From Gammaproteobacteria bacterium (lineage in GTDB: Bacteria > Pseudomonadota > Gammaproteobacteria > Steroidobacterales > Steroidobacteraceae), in contig VBMV01000056.1 of assembly GCA_005878835.1 (NCBI GenBank), forward strand, positions 1 to 64,000: a DNA stretch of 64,000 bases, written 5' to 3'. A model generated the notes under the pieces. The model worked only from the letters and a program-made list of their open reading frames with translations. It was not told the origin of the DNA and made no database searches. Position 1 is the first letter of the stretch; every line of letters starts with the position of its first letter. A program made the translations under genes and the position numbers. Positions 30,153 to 44,227 of the stretch are shown here, one piece after another.

Positions 30153-30216
30153 CCCCCGCGCACTCAACCCGGCGGCGGTGCGCGCCCCCGCGCCTTCAAC
30201 CCGGCGGCGGTGCGCG
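30153..30216. repeat. Two-copy 32-bp tandem repeat covering the phaR stop
   Basis: Bases 30153-30184 and 30185-30216 are the same 32-bp unit with 2 mismatches. Copy 2 holds the last codons and stop of phaR (leftward); copy 1 repeats the same stop just beyond it. It looks like a recent tandem duplication of the phaR 3' end in the gap after pnp. Confidence 0.8.
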
Positions 30217-30537
30217 CCCGGCGTTCTCGCTGGCGAACAGCTTCAGGCTCTGCTCCAGGTAGCTGCCGACCATGCCGCGCATGGCGTCACCGTAAGAGCG
30301 GATGACCTGTGAGAGGAAGTCGCGGCTCATGAGCGGCTCGCCGTCGTGTTCCTGCTCGGCGATCACCTGCAGCAGGATCGAGCGCGTGATGTCTCCTTGA
30401 GTCTTCTTGTCGATGACCACGAAGTCGACGCGCTCGATCACCAGGCGGCGGATGTCCGCGAGGGTGATGTAGCGGCTTTCGACCGTGTCATACAACCGCC
30501 TGTTCGGATACTTCTTAATAGTGCGCGGTTCGCTCAT
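30196..30537 (-). CDS. phaR: PHA synthesis repressor PhaR
   Basis: The 113-residue DNA-binding regulator has the PHB/PHA accumulation regulator domain: 'TIKKYPNRRLYDTVESRYITLADI' at the N-terminus and 'VVIDKKTQGDITRSILLQVIAEQE'. PhaR binds polyhydroxyalkanoate granules and represses phasin genes and itself. The ATG at 30537 was chosen because the family always starts just before the KYPNRRLYD motif. No phaC or phasin gene is in the window. Confidence 0.93.
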   Translation of the reverse strand: MSEPRTIKKYPNRRLYDTVESRYITLADIRRLVIERVDFVVIDKKTQGDITRSILLQVIAEQEHDGEPLMSRDFLSQVIRSYGDAMRGMVGSYLEQSLKLFASENAGRAPPPG

Positions 30538-30575
30538 GGACGGATCCCTCACTATGGGTTGTTGCACCTTCCGTA

Positions 30576-30592
30576 GTGCAGGGCGTCTGCAC
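30576..30592. promoter_or_regulatory. Inverted repeat GTGCAG-N5-CTGCAC, possible PhaR operator
   Basis: A perfect 6-bp inverted repeat at 30576-30581 and 30587-30592 lies about 40 bp before the phaR start in an A/T-richer patch, with another TTGCAC at 30562-30567. PhaR proteins are known to bind TGC-containing half-sites, so autoregulation is plausible. Not proven here. Confidence 0.5.
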
Positions 30593-30651
30593 ATACCATA
30601 TTACATCGGCACGTCGAACCCAACTCGGAAAGCGAGAAAGCTGCAAAAATC

Positions 30652-31719
30652 TCAGCAACGCCCCGCGGGTGCAGCACGCACCTGCCGCACGCCGTGGAAC
30701 CGGTCCAGACTCCAATGAGCGCAGGCCCACTCGAGCACCGTTCGGGGTGACTCGAGCTTGAGCGTAACTGGTGGGCCCTGGCCCAGCAGGAGGAGGGCCT
30801 CGTGGAGCTGGCGGCCCGCCTGGGTCGGATCCAGGGCGACGGAGCGCCTGGACTTGGCGAGCTTTGCGCCGCCGGGCTCGGTGACGAGCGGCAGGTGCGC
30901 ATAGCGGGGAGTCGGGAGCCCAAGGGCGCCCTGCAGGGCCAGCTGCCAGGGCGTGCTGTCGAGAAGGTCGGCCCCCCGCACGACATCGGTCACGCCCTGC
31001 AGCGCATCGTCCACCACCACCGCGAGCTGGTAGGCAAACACCCCGTCGCGGCGCCGGATGATGACATCTCCGCGCTCGCGCAATTGAAAGCGGCAGTCCC
31101 CCTGCGCCCGATCCTGGAAGGACACGACCACGTCCTCGACCCTGAAGCGCGTGGCGGTGGGTCCGCGGCGCCTGGGACCGTCGCGGCACGTCCCCGGATA
31201 ACCGCCCTCGGACGTACGCTCGCGCCGCGAGCAACTGCATGGGAAGGTGAGTCCGAGCGCGGTGAGCGCCTGCTGCGCGCGCGCGTAGTGCTCGGTGCGG
31301 GTGCTCTGGTACTCGACGGCGCCGTCCCAGTGCAGGGCAAAGCTCTCGAGCGTACGCAGCATCTGGTCCGCGCAACCGGGAATCACCCGCGGCGCATCCA
31401 GATCTTCCATCCGCAGCAGCCAGCCCCCGCCGCGGCTGCGGGCGTCGAGGAAGCTGCCCACGGCGGCGACCAGGGAGCCGAGGTGCAGCGGTCCGGTCGG
31501 GGAGGGCGCGAAGCGCCCGACGTAGCCCGGGCTCGCGGCGGATGGGGGCGCGTTGGGCTCGCGAGCGCTAGCGATAGCGGTCGTCGCGGTCGCCGTACTG
31601 GCGCTCGCGCCGTTCCCGGCGCTCCTGGGCTTCGATGCTGAGCGTGGCCACGGGACGCGCTTCCAGGCGCTTGATGCCGATTTCCTCGCCGGTCTCGAGG
31701 CAGTAGCCGTATGAGCCAT
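30652..31719 (-). CDS. gluQ: Glutamyl-Q tRNA(Asp) synthetase
   Basis: This truncated glutamyl-tRNA synthetase paralogue puts glutamate on queuosine of tRNA-Asp. 'YVGRFAPSPTGPLHLGSL' is the HIGH-like motif, 'LAKSRRSVAL' replaces KMSKS, and Cys residues in 'CSCSRRE' and 'YPGTCRDG' suit the zinc site. The anticodon-binding domain is absent, as expected. The family sequence begins near 31530, yet the only ATG/GTG/TTG in frame is ATG 31719, inside dksA. The listed start therefore gives about 60 unlikely residues; the true start is uncertain and may be non-canonical. dksA-gluQ adjacency is conserved in gammaproteobacteria. Confidence 0.88.
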   Translation of the reverse strand: MAHTATASRPARKSASSAWKRVPWPRSASKPRSAGNGASASTATATTAIASAREPNAPPSAASPGYVGRFAPSPTGPLHLGSLVAAVGSFLDARSRGGGWLLRMEDLDAPRVIPGCADQMLRTLESFALHWDGAVEYQSTRTEHYARAQQALTALGLTFPCSCSRRERTSEGGYPGTCRDGPRRRGPTATRFRVEDVVVSFQDRAQGDCRFQLRERGDVIIRRRDGVFAYQLAVVVDDALQGVTDVVRGADLLDSTPWQLALQGALGLPTPRYAHLPLVTEPGGAKLAKSRRSVALDPTQAGRQLHEALLLLGQGPPVTLKLESPRTVLEWACAHWSLDRFHGVRQVRAAPAGRC

Positions 31720-32338
31720 CCTCGATGCGCTTCAACGCGTCGTCGATCTTGCGGATCAGCTTGCGCTCGCGGTCGCGGGTGCGCAGCTCGAGGCTGAATT
31801 CCTCTTCCTGGGTGGCGCGGTCGTTGGGATCGGGGAAGTTAGCCGCCTCGTCCTTCATGTGCGTGACCGTACGATCCACCTCCACCATGAGGTCGCGCTT
31901 CCAGCTGTTGAGAATCAGCCGGAAGTGCTCGAGCTGCTGCTTGCTCATGTACTGTTCGCCGCGCTTGGCGATGTACGGCTGTACGTTGCGCGGACCGGCG
32001 AGCAGGCTCCCCGGCTCGATCGTCTCGCCGTCGTCGCCGTCGGCATTCGCGGCGTGCGCCGCGGAGCGGCTCGCCGTGATCATGGTCGCGGTGGCCGGGG
32101 GTGGCGTCGCCGGGGCCACACGCAGGGGCTTTCTCAGCTCCACAGGCGGGGCGCTCCCGGCGGCGGGCGGGGCTGCCACCGGCTTTTTCGGCGCCGCCGC
32201 GCTCTTGCGCGCGTGCCCGGGTGCTGCCCTGACACGCACCGGCTCGGGCTTGTGGCCGACCGCCTTTCTGACCGCTGGCCGGCTTGGCGCCTTCTTGCCC
32301 TTTGCGGACTTGGGCGCTGGTCTTTTGCCCGGCATCAA
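31568..32338 (-). CDS. dksA: RNA polymerase-binding factor DksA with a long basic N-terminal tail
   Basis: The C-terminal about 140 residues match DksA: 'PYIAKRGEQYMSKQQLEHFR', the coiled-coil tip 'NFPDPNDRATQEEEF' with both functional Asp and the Ala, and 'YGYCLETGEEIGIKRLEARP'. Only the first of the four zinc-finger Cys is kept; the others are Thr, Ser and Ala, so this is a Cys-poor DksA. About 115 Lys/Ala/Pro-rich residues precede the core, making 256 residues against about 151 in E. coli. It modulates transcription with ppGpp. A TATAAT on this strand lies 41 bp upstream of the ATG. gluQ follows and overlaps. Confidence 0.94.
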   Translation of the reverse strand: MMPGKRPAPKSAKGKKAPSRPAVRKAVGHKPEPVRVRAAPGHARKSAAAPKKPVAAPPAAGSAPPVELRKPLRVAPATPPPATATMITASRSAAHAANADGDDGETIEPGSLLAGPRNVQPYIAKRGEQYMSKQQLEHFRLILNSWKRDLMVEVDRTVTHMKDEAANFPDPNDRATQEEEFSLELRTRDRERKLIRKIDDALKRIEDGSYGYCLETGEEIGIKRLEARPVATLSIEAQERRERRERQYGDRDDRYR

Positions 32339-32378
32339 TGGCTCCTCAAAACGGCATCAGCCTCGTGAAGAACGCGCG

Positions 32379-32384
32379 ATTATA
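32379..32384 (-). promoter_or_regulatory. Likely -10 element of dksA (TATAAT)
   Basis: The minus strand reads TATAAT at 32384-32379, about 40 bp before the dksA ATG. The -35 is weak (CTGTAC at 32407-32402, 17-bp gap). Confidence 0.5.
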
Positions 32385-32438
32385 CCGGCCGACCCCGCGC
32401 TGTACAGGTAGGTGTTCTGCCGCTTAGGGGCGCGGCGA

Positions 32439-32825
32439 TTACGGCAGGACGGGGGGCTGGGCCTGCCAGCCGCTCTGTCGGCGCTCGGCGACAACGGTGG
32501 TGTAGATTCCGCCGCGCACGTTGAAGCGCGCAGCGAGCCGCAGGAAGCGCGTCTGCAGCGTGGCCTGCAGATGATCGGCGATCTCGTTGGTGACGGCCTC
32601 GTGGTACGCGCCGCGCTCACGAAACGACCACATGTAGAGCTTCAGGGATTTCAGCTCCACGCACAGCCGGTCGGGCACGTACTCGAGATCGAGCGTCGCG
32701 AAGTCCGGTTGCCCGGTGCGCGGACACAGGCAGGTGAACTCGGGGATCTGCATGCGGATCGTGTAGTCACGATCGGCGGCCGGGTTGGCGAAGGTCTCGA
32801 GCTGCGCGGTGGGCGTCAGGGGCAT
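32439..32825 (-). CDS. queF: NADPH-dependent 7-cyano-7-deazaguanine reductase QueF
   Basis: The 128-residue short-form (unimodular) QueF reduces preQ0 to preQ1 in queuosine synthesis. The active-site Cys is in '[16 protein letters not shown]', and '[15 protein letters not shown]' holds the QueF signature with its Glu. Its neighbour gluQ modifies queuosine, so the two genes serve the same tRNA pathway on either side of dksA. It diverges from smc. Confidence 0.96.
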   Translation of the reverse strand: MPLTPTAQLETFANPAADRDYTIRMQIPEFTCLCPRTGQPDFATLDLEYVPDRLCVELKSLKLYMWSFRERGAYHEAVTNEIADHLQATLQTRFLRLAARFNVRGGIYTTVVAERRQSGWQAQPPVLP

Positions 32826-32880
32826 ATTCCTCTACACTACACCATCCTCGGGGCCGCTTAAGGGGGCGGACGAACCTACG

Positions 32881-36381
<3,501 letters not shown>

Positions 36382-36401
36382 GCGCGCCCGGTGTCCACGG
36401 C

Positions 36402-39307
<2,906 letters not shown>

Positions 39308-39384
39308 GCCGCGCGCGTTTGTCGGGCGCGAGCGCTCTCGCAAGGCGACGGGCCGCGCGCACCCGCCGGCGGCTGCGCGGCGCG

Positions 39385-40317
39385 TCAGCCCTTCGGTGCC
39401 GGCGCGGGCGCGGGCGCGAGCGCCGGGGCCGCGGCGGGTGCGGGCGTCGTCTCGGCGGCGGGCTTGGCGGCGGGTGCGCCCGCGGCCTGCCCGGAGGACG
39501 GCTTGTCGAGCAGCTTCTCGATCTTGGCGTTGTGCATCAGCTCGTCCGAGTAAGCGCGGAACTTCTTGTTCTGCACGATCTGCTCGAGCCGCGCCCGCAC
39601 CTGCTCGAACGGGGGCGGTGTCAGCCCGCGTGTCTCGAGCAGCTGGATGATGTGCCAGCCGTATTGCGTCTGTATCGGCCGGTGCGTGTATTCCCCCGCT
39701 TTGAGCGTGACCAGCGCGCCGGCGAACTCCGGCACCATGCGATCGGGGGTGAACCAGCCGAGATCGCCGCCGTTGCTCTTGGAGGAATCCATCGACTCCT
39801 GTTTCGCGAGCACGTCGAACTTCTCGCCCTTGTCCAGGCGCGTGACGAGCTTCTCGGCGAACGGCTCGGTGGCCACCAGGATGTGCCGCGCATGGTATTC
39901 CTGCTTGGGGCTTGCGGCGATCTGCGTCTCGTACTCCACGCGCAGCTCCTGCTCGCTGGGCTTGCGGTCCTTCAGGTAGCGATCCGACACCGCCTGCTGC
40001 AGCACGTTCAGGCGCGACAGCTCGAGCATCGAGGCGGTGTCGCTGCTCTTGTCGAGACCCTCCTTGGCCGCTTCCTCGGCCACGAGCCGCGCGCGGATCA
40101 GGTTGTCGAGCGCCAGCTCGCGCTGCTGCGGGGTGAGCTCGGAGGAGCTCTTGCTCGTGATCCCCTTGATGTAGAACTCGTAGAAATCCCGGCTGATGGG
40201 GCGGCCGTCCACGGTGGCGACCGGTGGGGAAGTGTCGGCGGTGGTCACCCCGCTCTTGGGCTGGCAGGCGGCCAGAGCCGCGAGGGCAGCCAGGAAGAGG
40301 ATGCGCGAGTGCTTCAT
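39385..40317 (-). CDS. Parvulin-type peptidyl-prolyl isomerase lipoprotein
   Basis: The 310-residue product begins with a lipoprotein signal (FLAALAALAACQPK, lipobox LAAC, Cys18). Then come a SurA/PpiD-like N-terminal helical region, a rotamase domain ('YHARHILVATEPFAEKL', 'SKSNGGDLGWFTPDRMVPEF', 'THRPIQTQYGWHIIQLL') and a Pro/Ala-rich tail of about 40 residues. It probably assists folding of exported proteins. Last gene of yciB-bolA-ppiase, 45 bases after bolA. Confidence 0.93.
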   Translation of the reverse strand: MKHSRILFLAALAALAACQPKSGVTTADTSPPVATVDGRPISRDFYEFYIKGITSKSSSELTPQQRELALDNLIRARLVAEEAAKEGLDKSSDTASMLELSRLNVLQQAVSDRYLKDRKPSEQELRVEYETQIAASPKQEYHARHILVATEPFAEKLVTRLDKGEKFDVLAKQESMDSSKSNGGDLGWFTPDRMVPEFAGALVTLKAGEYTHRPIQTQYGWHIIQLLETRGLTPPPFEQVRARLEQIVQNKKFRAYSDELMHNAKIEKLLDKPSSGQAAGAPAAKPAAETTPAPAAAPALAPAPAPAPKG

Positions 40318-40362
40318 ACTGACGTTTCCGGTGTGTTGCAGATCATGGCGGTGGGGCCGCGG

Positions 40363-40635
40363 TCAGAGCCCTTCCTCGGGGGTGCGCGCGATGATGTTCA
40401 GCGCGTGCACGGCCCCGCTCATCAGGGGCGCGACCGCAGCATAAACCAGCCGGTGACGCTCGAGCTGCGAGCGGCCGCGGAAGGCCTCCGACACCAGCGT
40501 GACACGAAAGTGACCGCCGCCGCGCGCGCCGGGGTGGCCGGCGTGCCGCGCGCTGTCGTCGACTATCTCGAGCGCGGCGGGCGCGAGGGCGCGCTCGAGC
40601 GCGCCGCGCAACTGCGCCATCACCGGCTCATCCAT
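40363..40635 (-). CDS. BolA family protein
   Basis: The 90-residue protein carries the BolA fold: 'LEIVDDSARHAGHPGARGGGHFRVTLVSEAF' region (His after 'SARH') and 'RLVYAAVAPLMSGAVHALNI'. BolA proteins bind monothiol glutaredoxin and Fe-S clusters and influence shape and stress responses. The ATG at 40635 overlaps the yciB stop by 8 bases; MAQLRG at 40620 is an alternative. Confidence 0.93.
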   Translation of the reverse strand: MDEPVMAQLRGALERALAPAALEIVDDSARHAGHPGARGGGHFRVTLVSEAFRGRSQLERHRLVYAAVAPLMSGAVHALNIIARTPEEGL

Positions 40636-41197
40636 GGGGAACTCCGGGTTCGGCGCGCAGCGGGTCCGGGCGGGTGCTGAGCCACAGCACCTGCAGTGCG
40701 ACGAACAGCAAGGTCAGCAGCGTCAGTCCGAACATCTTGAAGTTGACCCAGGCGCGCTCGCTGGCGTAATGCACCACCGCGAGGTTGAGCGCGCCGAGCG
40801 CGGCATAGAACCCCGCCGACCACAGGTTGAGCCACCGCCACAGCGTCGCGCTCACCCGCAGCCGCTCCTCGAGCGCCGCGCTGAGCAGGCGCTGCGTGAG
40901 CGTGCGCTCGCCGACCCAGAAGCTCGCGATGAAGGCGCCGCTCACTGCCCAGAAGAGCACGGTCGGCTTCCACTGGATGAAGAGGCGATTGTGCAGCAGC
41001 AAGGTCGCTGCGCCCAGAATCAGCACCAGCATGGCAGACAGCGCGTGCAGCGGCGGGACGCGCCGTTGCCGCAACCAGTCGAGGGCGAGCAGCGCGAGCA
41101 TCGCCACCATGAGCACCGCGGTGGCCACGTAGAGGCCGCGCAGACGATAGGTCACGAAGAACGCCACGAGCGGCGCCAAGCCGGTAAGAGCCTGCAT
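40628..41197 (-). CDS. yciB: Inner membrane protein YciB (septation protein A)
   Basis: The 189-residue protein has about five membrane helices and matches the YciB/IspZ family: 'LTGLAPLVAFFVTYRLRGLYVATA', 'LFIQWKPTVLFWAVSGAF', and 'AWVNFKMFGLTLLTLLF'. It is involved in envelope biosynthesis and septation. The ATG at 41197 was chosen; a longer frame to 41242 adds 15 unlikely residues. First gene of the leftward set. Confidence 0.92.
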   Translation of the reverse strand: MQALTGLAPLVAFFVTYRLRGLYVATAVLMVAMLALLALDWLRQRRVPPLHALSAMLVLILGAATLLLHNRLFIQWKPTVLFWAVSGAFIASFWVGERTLTQRLLSAALEERLRVSATLWRWLNLWSAGFYAALGALNLAVVHYASERAWVNFKMFGLTLLTLLFVALQVLWLSTRPDPLRAEPGVPHG

Positions 41198-41230
41198 GGG
41201 AGCGGTGCGCGAGGGTCCTTGAGTCGAGGG

Positions 41231-41255
41231 TATACGCGGCAAACGGCCGCGTATA
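41231..41255. promoter_or_regulatory. Perfect 10-bp inverted repeat between yciB and yciO
   Basis: TATACGCGGC (41231-41240), a 5-base spacer, and GCCGCGTATA (41246-41255) form a perfect palindrome in the gap between the divergent yciB and yciO. Each arm contains a TATA-like segment (TATATT at 41252-41257 rightward), so it may overlap the promoters of both genes. Confidence 0.6.
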
Positions 41256-41294
41256 TTGTCACGCGCCGCGCGTAACTTCCATTGGCTTCAGGTC

Positions 41295-41927
41295 TTGGCC
41301 GAGTACTTCAAGTTGCACCCCGTCGATCCGCAGCTGCGCCTCATCCGCCGCGCGGCGGACCTGGTGCGCTCCGGAGGCGTCATTGCCTATCCGACCGATT
41401 CCTGTTACGCGCTCGGCTGGCACATCGGTGACAAGGGCGCACTGGAGCGCGTGCGCCGCATCCGCCAGGCCGACCGTCATCATCACTTCACGCTGGTGTG
41501 CGCCAATCTCGCGGAGGTCGGGCGCTTCGCACGCCTCGACACCTGGCAGTTCCGCATCCTGCGCGCCTGCCTGCCCGGCCCGTACACCTTCCTGCTGCGC
41601 GCCACGCGCGAGACGCCGCGCCGCCTGCAGCACGCGCGACGGCGCACCATCGGCGTGCGCATCCCCGATCACCCGGTGCCGCGGCTGCTGCTGGTGGAGC
41701 TCGGCGAGCCGCTGATGAGCTCGACGCTGCTGCTGGCTTCCGATGCGCAGCCGCTCACCGAAGGGCGCGAGATCCTGGCGCGGCTCGAGCACGAGATCGA
41801 TGCGGTTCTCGATGGCGGGGACTGCGGCATCGAGCCGACGACGGTGGTCGATCTGTCGGTGACGCCGCCGGTGATCGTACGCAAGGGCAAGGGCGATCTC
41901 GGCCCGATCACGGGGCGTGCGCTATAA
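41295..41927 (+). CDS. YciO-type Sua5/YrdC family protein
   Basis: The 210-residue protein matches E. coli YciO: 'AEYFKLHPVDPQLRLIRRA', 'GGVIAYPTDSCYALGWHI', 'PGPYTFLLRATRETPRRLQ' and 'PTTVVDLS'. The YrdC fold binds threonylcarbamoyl-AMP in tRNA t6A synthesis; YciO members are related but their exact role is less clear. I chose TTG 41295 because it aligns with the YciO N-terminus; TTG 41256 would add 13 residues. The stop codon overlaps a TATAAT that may serve trpS. Confidence 0.9.
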   Translation: MAEYFKLHPVDPQLRLIRRAADLVRSGGVIAYPTDSCYALGWHIGDKGALERVRRIRQADRHHHFTLVCANLAEVGRFARLDTWQFRILRACLPGPYTFLLRATRETPRRLQHARRRTIGVRIPDHPVPRLLLVELGEPLMSSTLLLASDAQPLTEGREILARLEHEIDAVLDGGDCGIEPTTVVDLSVTPPVIVRKGKGDLGPITGRAL

Positions 41928-41928
41928 T
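41923..41928 (+). promoter_or_regulatory. Consensus -10 TATAAT before trpS
   Basis: TATAAT at 41923-41928 overlaps the yciO stop codon and lies 85 bp before trpS. No good -35 is seen at the usual distance, so it is tentative. Confidence 0.4.
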
Positions 41929-42012
41929 TCAGCTCGTGAGCCACAGCCTTATCGTCGTGGGCCGCGCGCCGGCATCCGCTCCCGCACCCGCTGGCCCGCT
42001 GCGGCGACGCAC

Positions 42013-43227
42013 GTGAGTTCGCCGGCGCCGGCGCGGCGCGTCCTGTCTGGCATGCGACCCACCGGGCGGCTGCACCTCGGCAACTATCACGGCGCGCTGC
42101 GCAACTGGGTGGAGCTGCAGTACCAGTACGAGTGCTTCTTCTTCGTGGCCGACTGGCACATGCTCACGACCGGCTACGACGAGACCGCGCAGCTGCAGGA
42201 GCACGTGCACGAGGTGCTCATCGACTGGCTGGCGGCCGGCCTCAATCCCGGGGTCGCGACGCTGTTCATCCAGTCGCACGTGCCCGAGCACGCGGAGCTG
42301 CACCTGCTGCTGTCGATGATCACCCCGCTCGGCTGGCTCGAGCGCGTACCCAGTTACAAGGATCAGCAGGAGCAGCTGAAGGAGAAGGATCTCGGGACCT
42401 ACGGCTTCCTCGGCTACCCGCTGCTGCAGAGCGCCGACATCCTGGTGTACCGCGCCGCCTACGTGCCGGTGGGCGAGGACCAGGTGGCGCACGTGGAGCT
42501 CAGCCGCGAAACCGCGCGGCGCTTCAACCACCTCTACGGGCGCGAGCCGGACTTCGAGGTGAAGGCGGAGCGCGCGGTGAAGAGCCTCGGGGGACGCAAT
42601 TCCACCGCCTACCGGCAACTGCGCCGCAAGTTCCAGGAGAGCGGCGAACGGGAAGCGCTGCAGCGCGCCCAGGCGCTGGTGCAGAGCAACAACCGCATCA
42701 CCGTGGCCGATCGCGAGCGGCTGCTGGGGTTTCTCGAAGGCACCGGAGTGACGATCCTGCCCGAGCCGCAGGCGTTGCTCACCGCGGCGCCGAAGGTCCC
42801 GGGTCTCGACGGGCGCAAGATGTCCAAGTCCTACGGCAACACCATCGGGCTGCGCGAGGAGCCCGATCAGGTCGTGCAGAAGCTGCGCGCCATGAAGACC
42901 GATCCGGCACGCGTGCGGCGCACCGACCCGGGCGACCCGGAGAAGTGCCCGGTGTGGGACCTGCACAAGCTCTACTCCGACGAGGCCACGCGCAAGTGGG
43001 TGAACGAGGGTTGCCGCAGCGCCGGCATCGGTTGCCTGGACTGCAAGCAGCCGCTGATCGACAGGATCGTGGAGGAGATCGGCGGCATGCGCCGGCGCGC
43101 CCAGGAGTTCGAGGACAACCCGGAGCTGGTGCGCGGCATCGTCGCCGAGGGCGCCGACAAGGCGCGCGAGGTCGCGCGCCAGACACTCGACGAAGTGCGG
43201 CGCACCATGCATCTGCGCCCCGACTGA
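42013..43227 (+). CDS. trpS: Tryptophan-tRNA ligase
   Basis: The 404-residue class I synthetase charges tRNA-Trp. 'SGMRPTGRLHLGNYHGAL' holds the HIGH-like motif and 'GRKMSKSYGNT' the KMSKS motif; 'QSADILVYRAAYVPVGEDQ' is the Trp-pocket region. At 404 residues it is longer than E. coli TrpS (334), with extra sequence before KMSKS ('GRNSTAYRQLRRKFQES...'). GTG 42013 is the first start before the family sequence; no strong Shine-Dalgarno is seen. Confidence 0.95.
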   Translation: MSSPAPARRVLSGMRPTGRLHLGNYHGALRNWVELQYQYECFFFVADWHMLTTGYDETAQLQEHVHEVLIDWLAAGLNPGVATLFIQSHVPEHAELHLLLSMITPLGWLERVPSYKDQQEQLKEKDLGTYGFLGYPLLQSADILVYRAAYVPVGEDQVAHVELSRETARRFNHLYGREPDFEVKAERAVKSLGGRNSTAYRQLRRKFQESGEREALQRAQALVQSNNRITVADRERLLGFLEGTGVTILPEPQALLTAAPKVPGLDGRKMSKSYGNTIGLREEPDQVVQKLRAMKTDPARVRRTDPGDPEKCPVWDLHKLYSDEATRKWVNEGCRSAGIGCLDCKQPLIDRIVEEIGGMRRRAQEFEDNPELVRGIVAEGADKAREVARQTLDEVRRTMHLRPD

Positions 43228-43249
43228 CGGCGCGGGCGCCGGAACACGC

Positions 43250-44227
43250 ATGAAGCACAAACCGCAACTGAAGATCGTGGTCTGCAACGCGCCGCCGCCG
43301 GCCGCGGAGGCGCCGCCGCCTGCCCAGACCCCGCCGCAGCAGGCGGAGATGCCGTTCGCGATCGTGAACGGGGAGCCGATCTCGCAGCTGCCGCGCGACC
43401 TGTACATTCCGCCGCAGGCCCTGGAGGTGTTTCTCGAGGCCTTCGAAGGCCCGCTCGATCTGCTGCTGTACCTCATCCGGCGGCAGAACCTGAACATTCT
43501 CGATATCCCACTGGCGGAGATCACGCGCCAGTACATGCAGTACATCGAGCTCATGCAGGGCCTGCAACTGGAGCTCGCGGGGGAGTATCTGGTGATGGCG
43601 GCGACGCTGGCGGAGATCAAGTCGCGCATGCTGCTGCCGCGGCCCAGGCTCGATGAGGACGGCGAGGAGGACCCGCGCGCGGAGCTGGTGCGCCGGCTGC
43701 AGGAGTACGAGCGCTTCAAACGCGCGGCCGCCGGGATCGACGCGCTGCCGCGCCTGGAGCGCGACGTGTGGCCGACCTCAGCCGAGCTCAAGGAACGGCA
43801 GCTGCTGCACACGCTGCCGCAAATCGCGCTGCAGGAGATGCTGCTCGCCTTCAAGGACGTCGTGGTGCGCGCGGAGATGTTCGCCCACCACCACATTCAG
43901 CGCGAGCAGCTGTCGGTGGGCGAGCGCATGAGCGAGATCCTGGCGCAGCTCGGTGCGCGCGCGGAGTTCGTGCCGTTCCAGCAGCTGTTCCGGCCCGCCG
44001 AAGGGCGCATGGGTGTCACGGTCACCTTCGCCGCGATTCTGGAGCTCATGCGCGAGGGGCTGATCGAGATCGTGCAGGCGCAGGCCTACGCGCCGCTGCA
44101 TGTGCGCGCCGTCGGTGCGGGCCGCATGCTGCGCGTGGTGAGCGACAGTACCGAAACTGCGGCGCCCGCCGTCGAGGGCGCACCCGACAGCGGGCCGCCC
44201 GCGCGCGCCGATGAGGATCCCGCATGA
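43250..44227 (+). CDS. scpA: Segregation and condensation protein A (kleisin)
   Basis: The 325-residue kleisin has a Pro/Ala-rich N-terminal extension (about 1-55), then the ScpA core: 'FEGPLDLLLYLIRRQNLNILDIP', 'AGEYLVMAATLAEIKSRMLLP' and the C-terminal winged helix ('VTVTFAAILELMREGLIEIVQAQAY'). It bridges the Smc heads together with ScpB. It overlaps scpB by 4 bases (ATGA). Confidence 0.96.
   Translation: MKHKPQLKIVVCNAPPPAAEAPPPAQTPPQQAEMPFAIVNGEPISQLPRDLYIPPQALEVFLEAFEGPLDLLLYLIRRQNLNILDIPLAEITRQYMQYIELMQGLQLELAGEYLVMAATLAEIKSRMLLPRPRLDEDGEEDPRAELVRRLQEYERFKRAAAGIDALPRLERDVWPTSAELKERQLLHTLPQIALQEMLLAFKDVVVRAEMFAHHHIQREQLSVGERMSEILAQLGARAEFVPFQQLFRPAEGRMGVTVTFAAILELMREGLIEIVQAQAYAPLHVRAVGAGRMLRVVSDSTETAAPAVEGAPDSGPPARADEDPA

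Noticed and set aside
31640-31700. Loss of zinc-finger Cys in DksA as a defect
   Set aside because: Cys-poor DksA proteins are known and work without zinc; the coiled-coil tip is intact.
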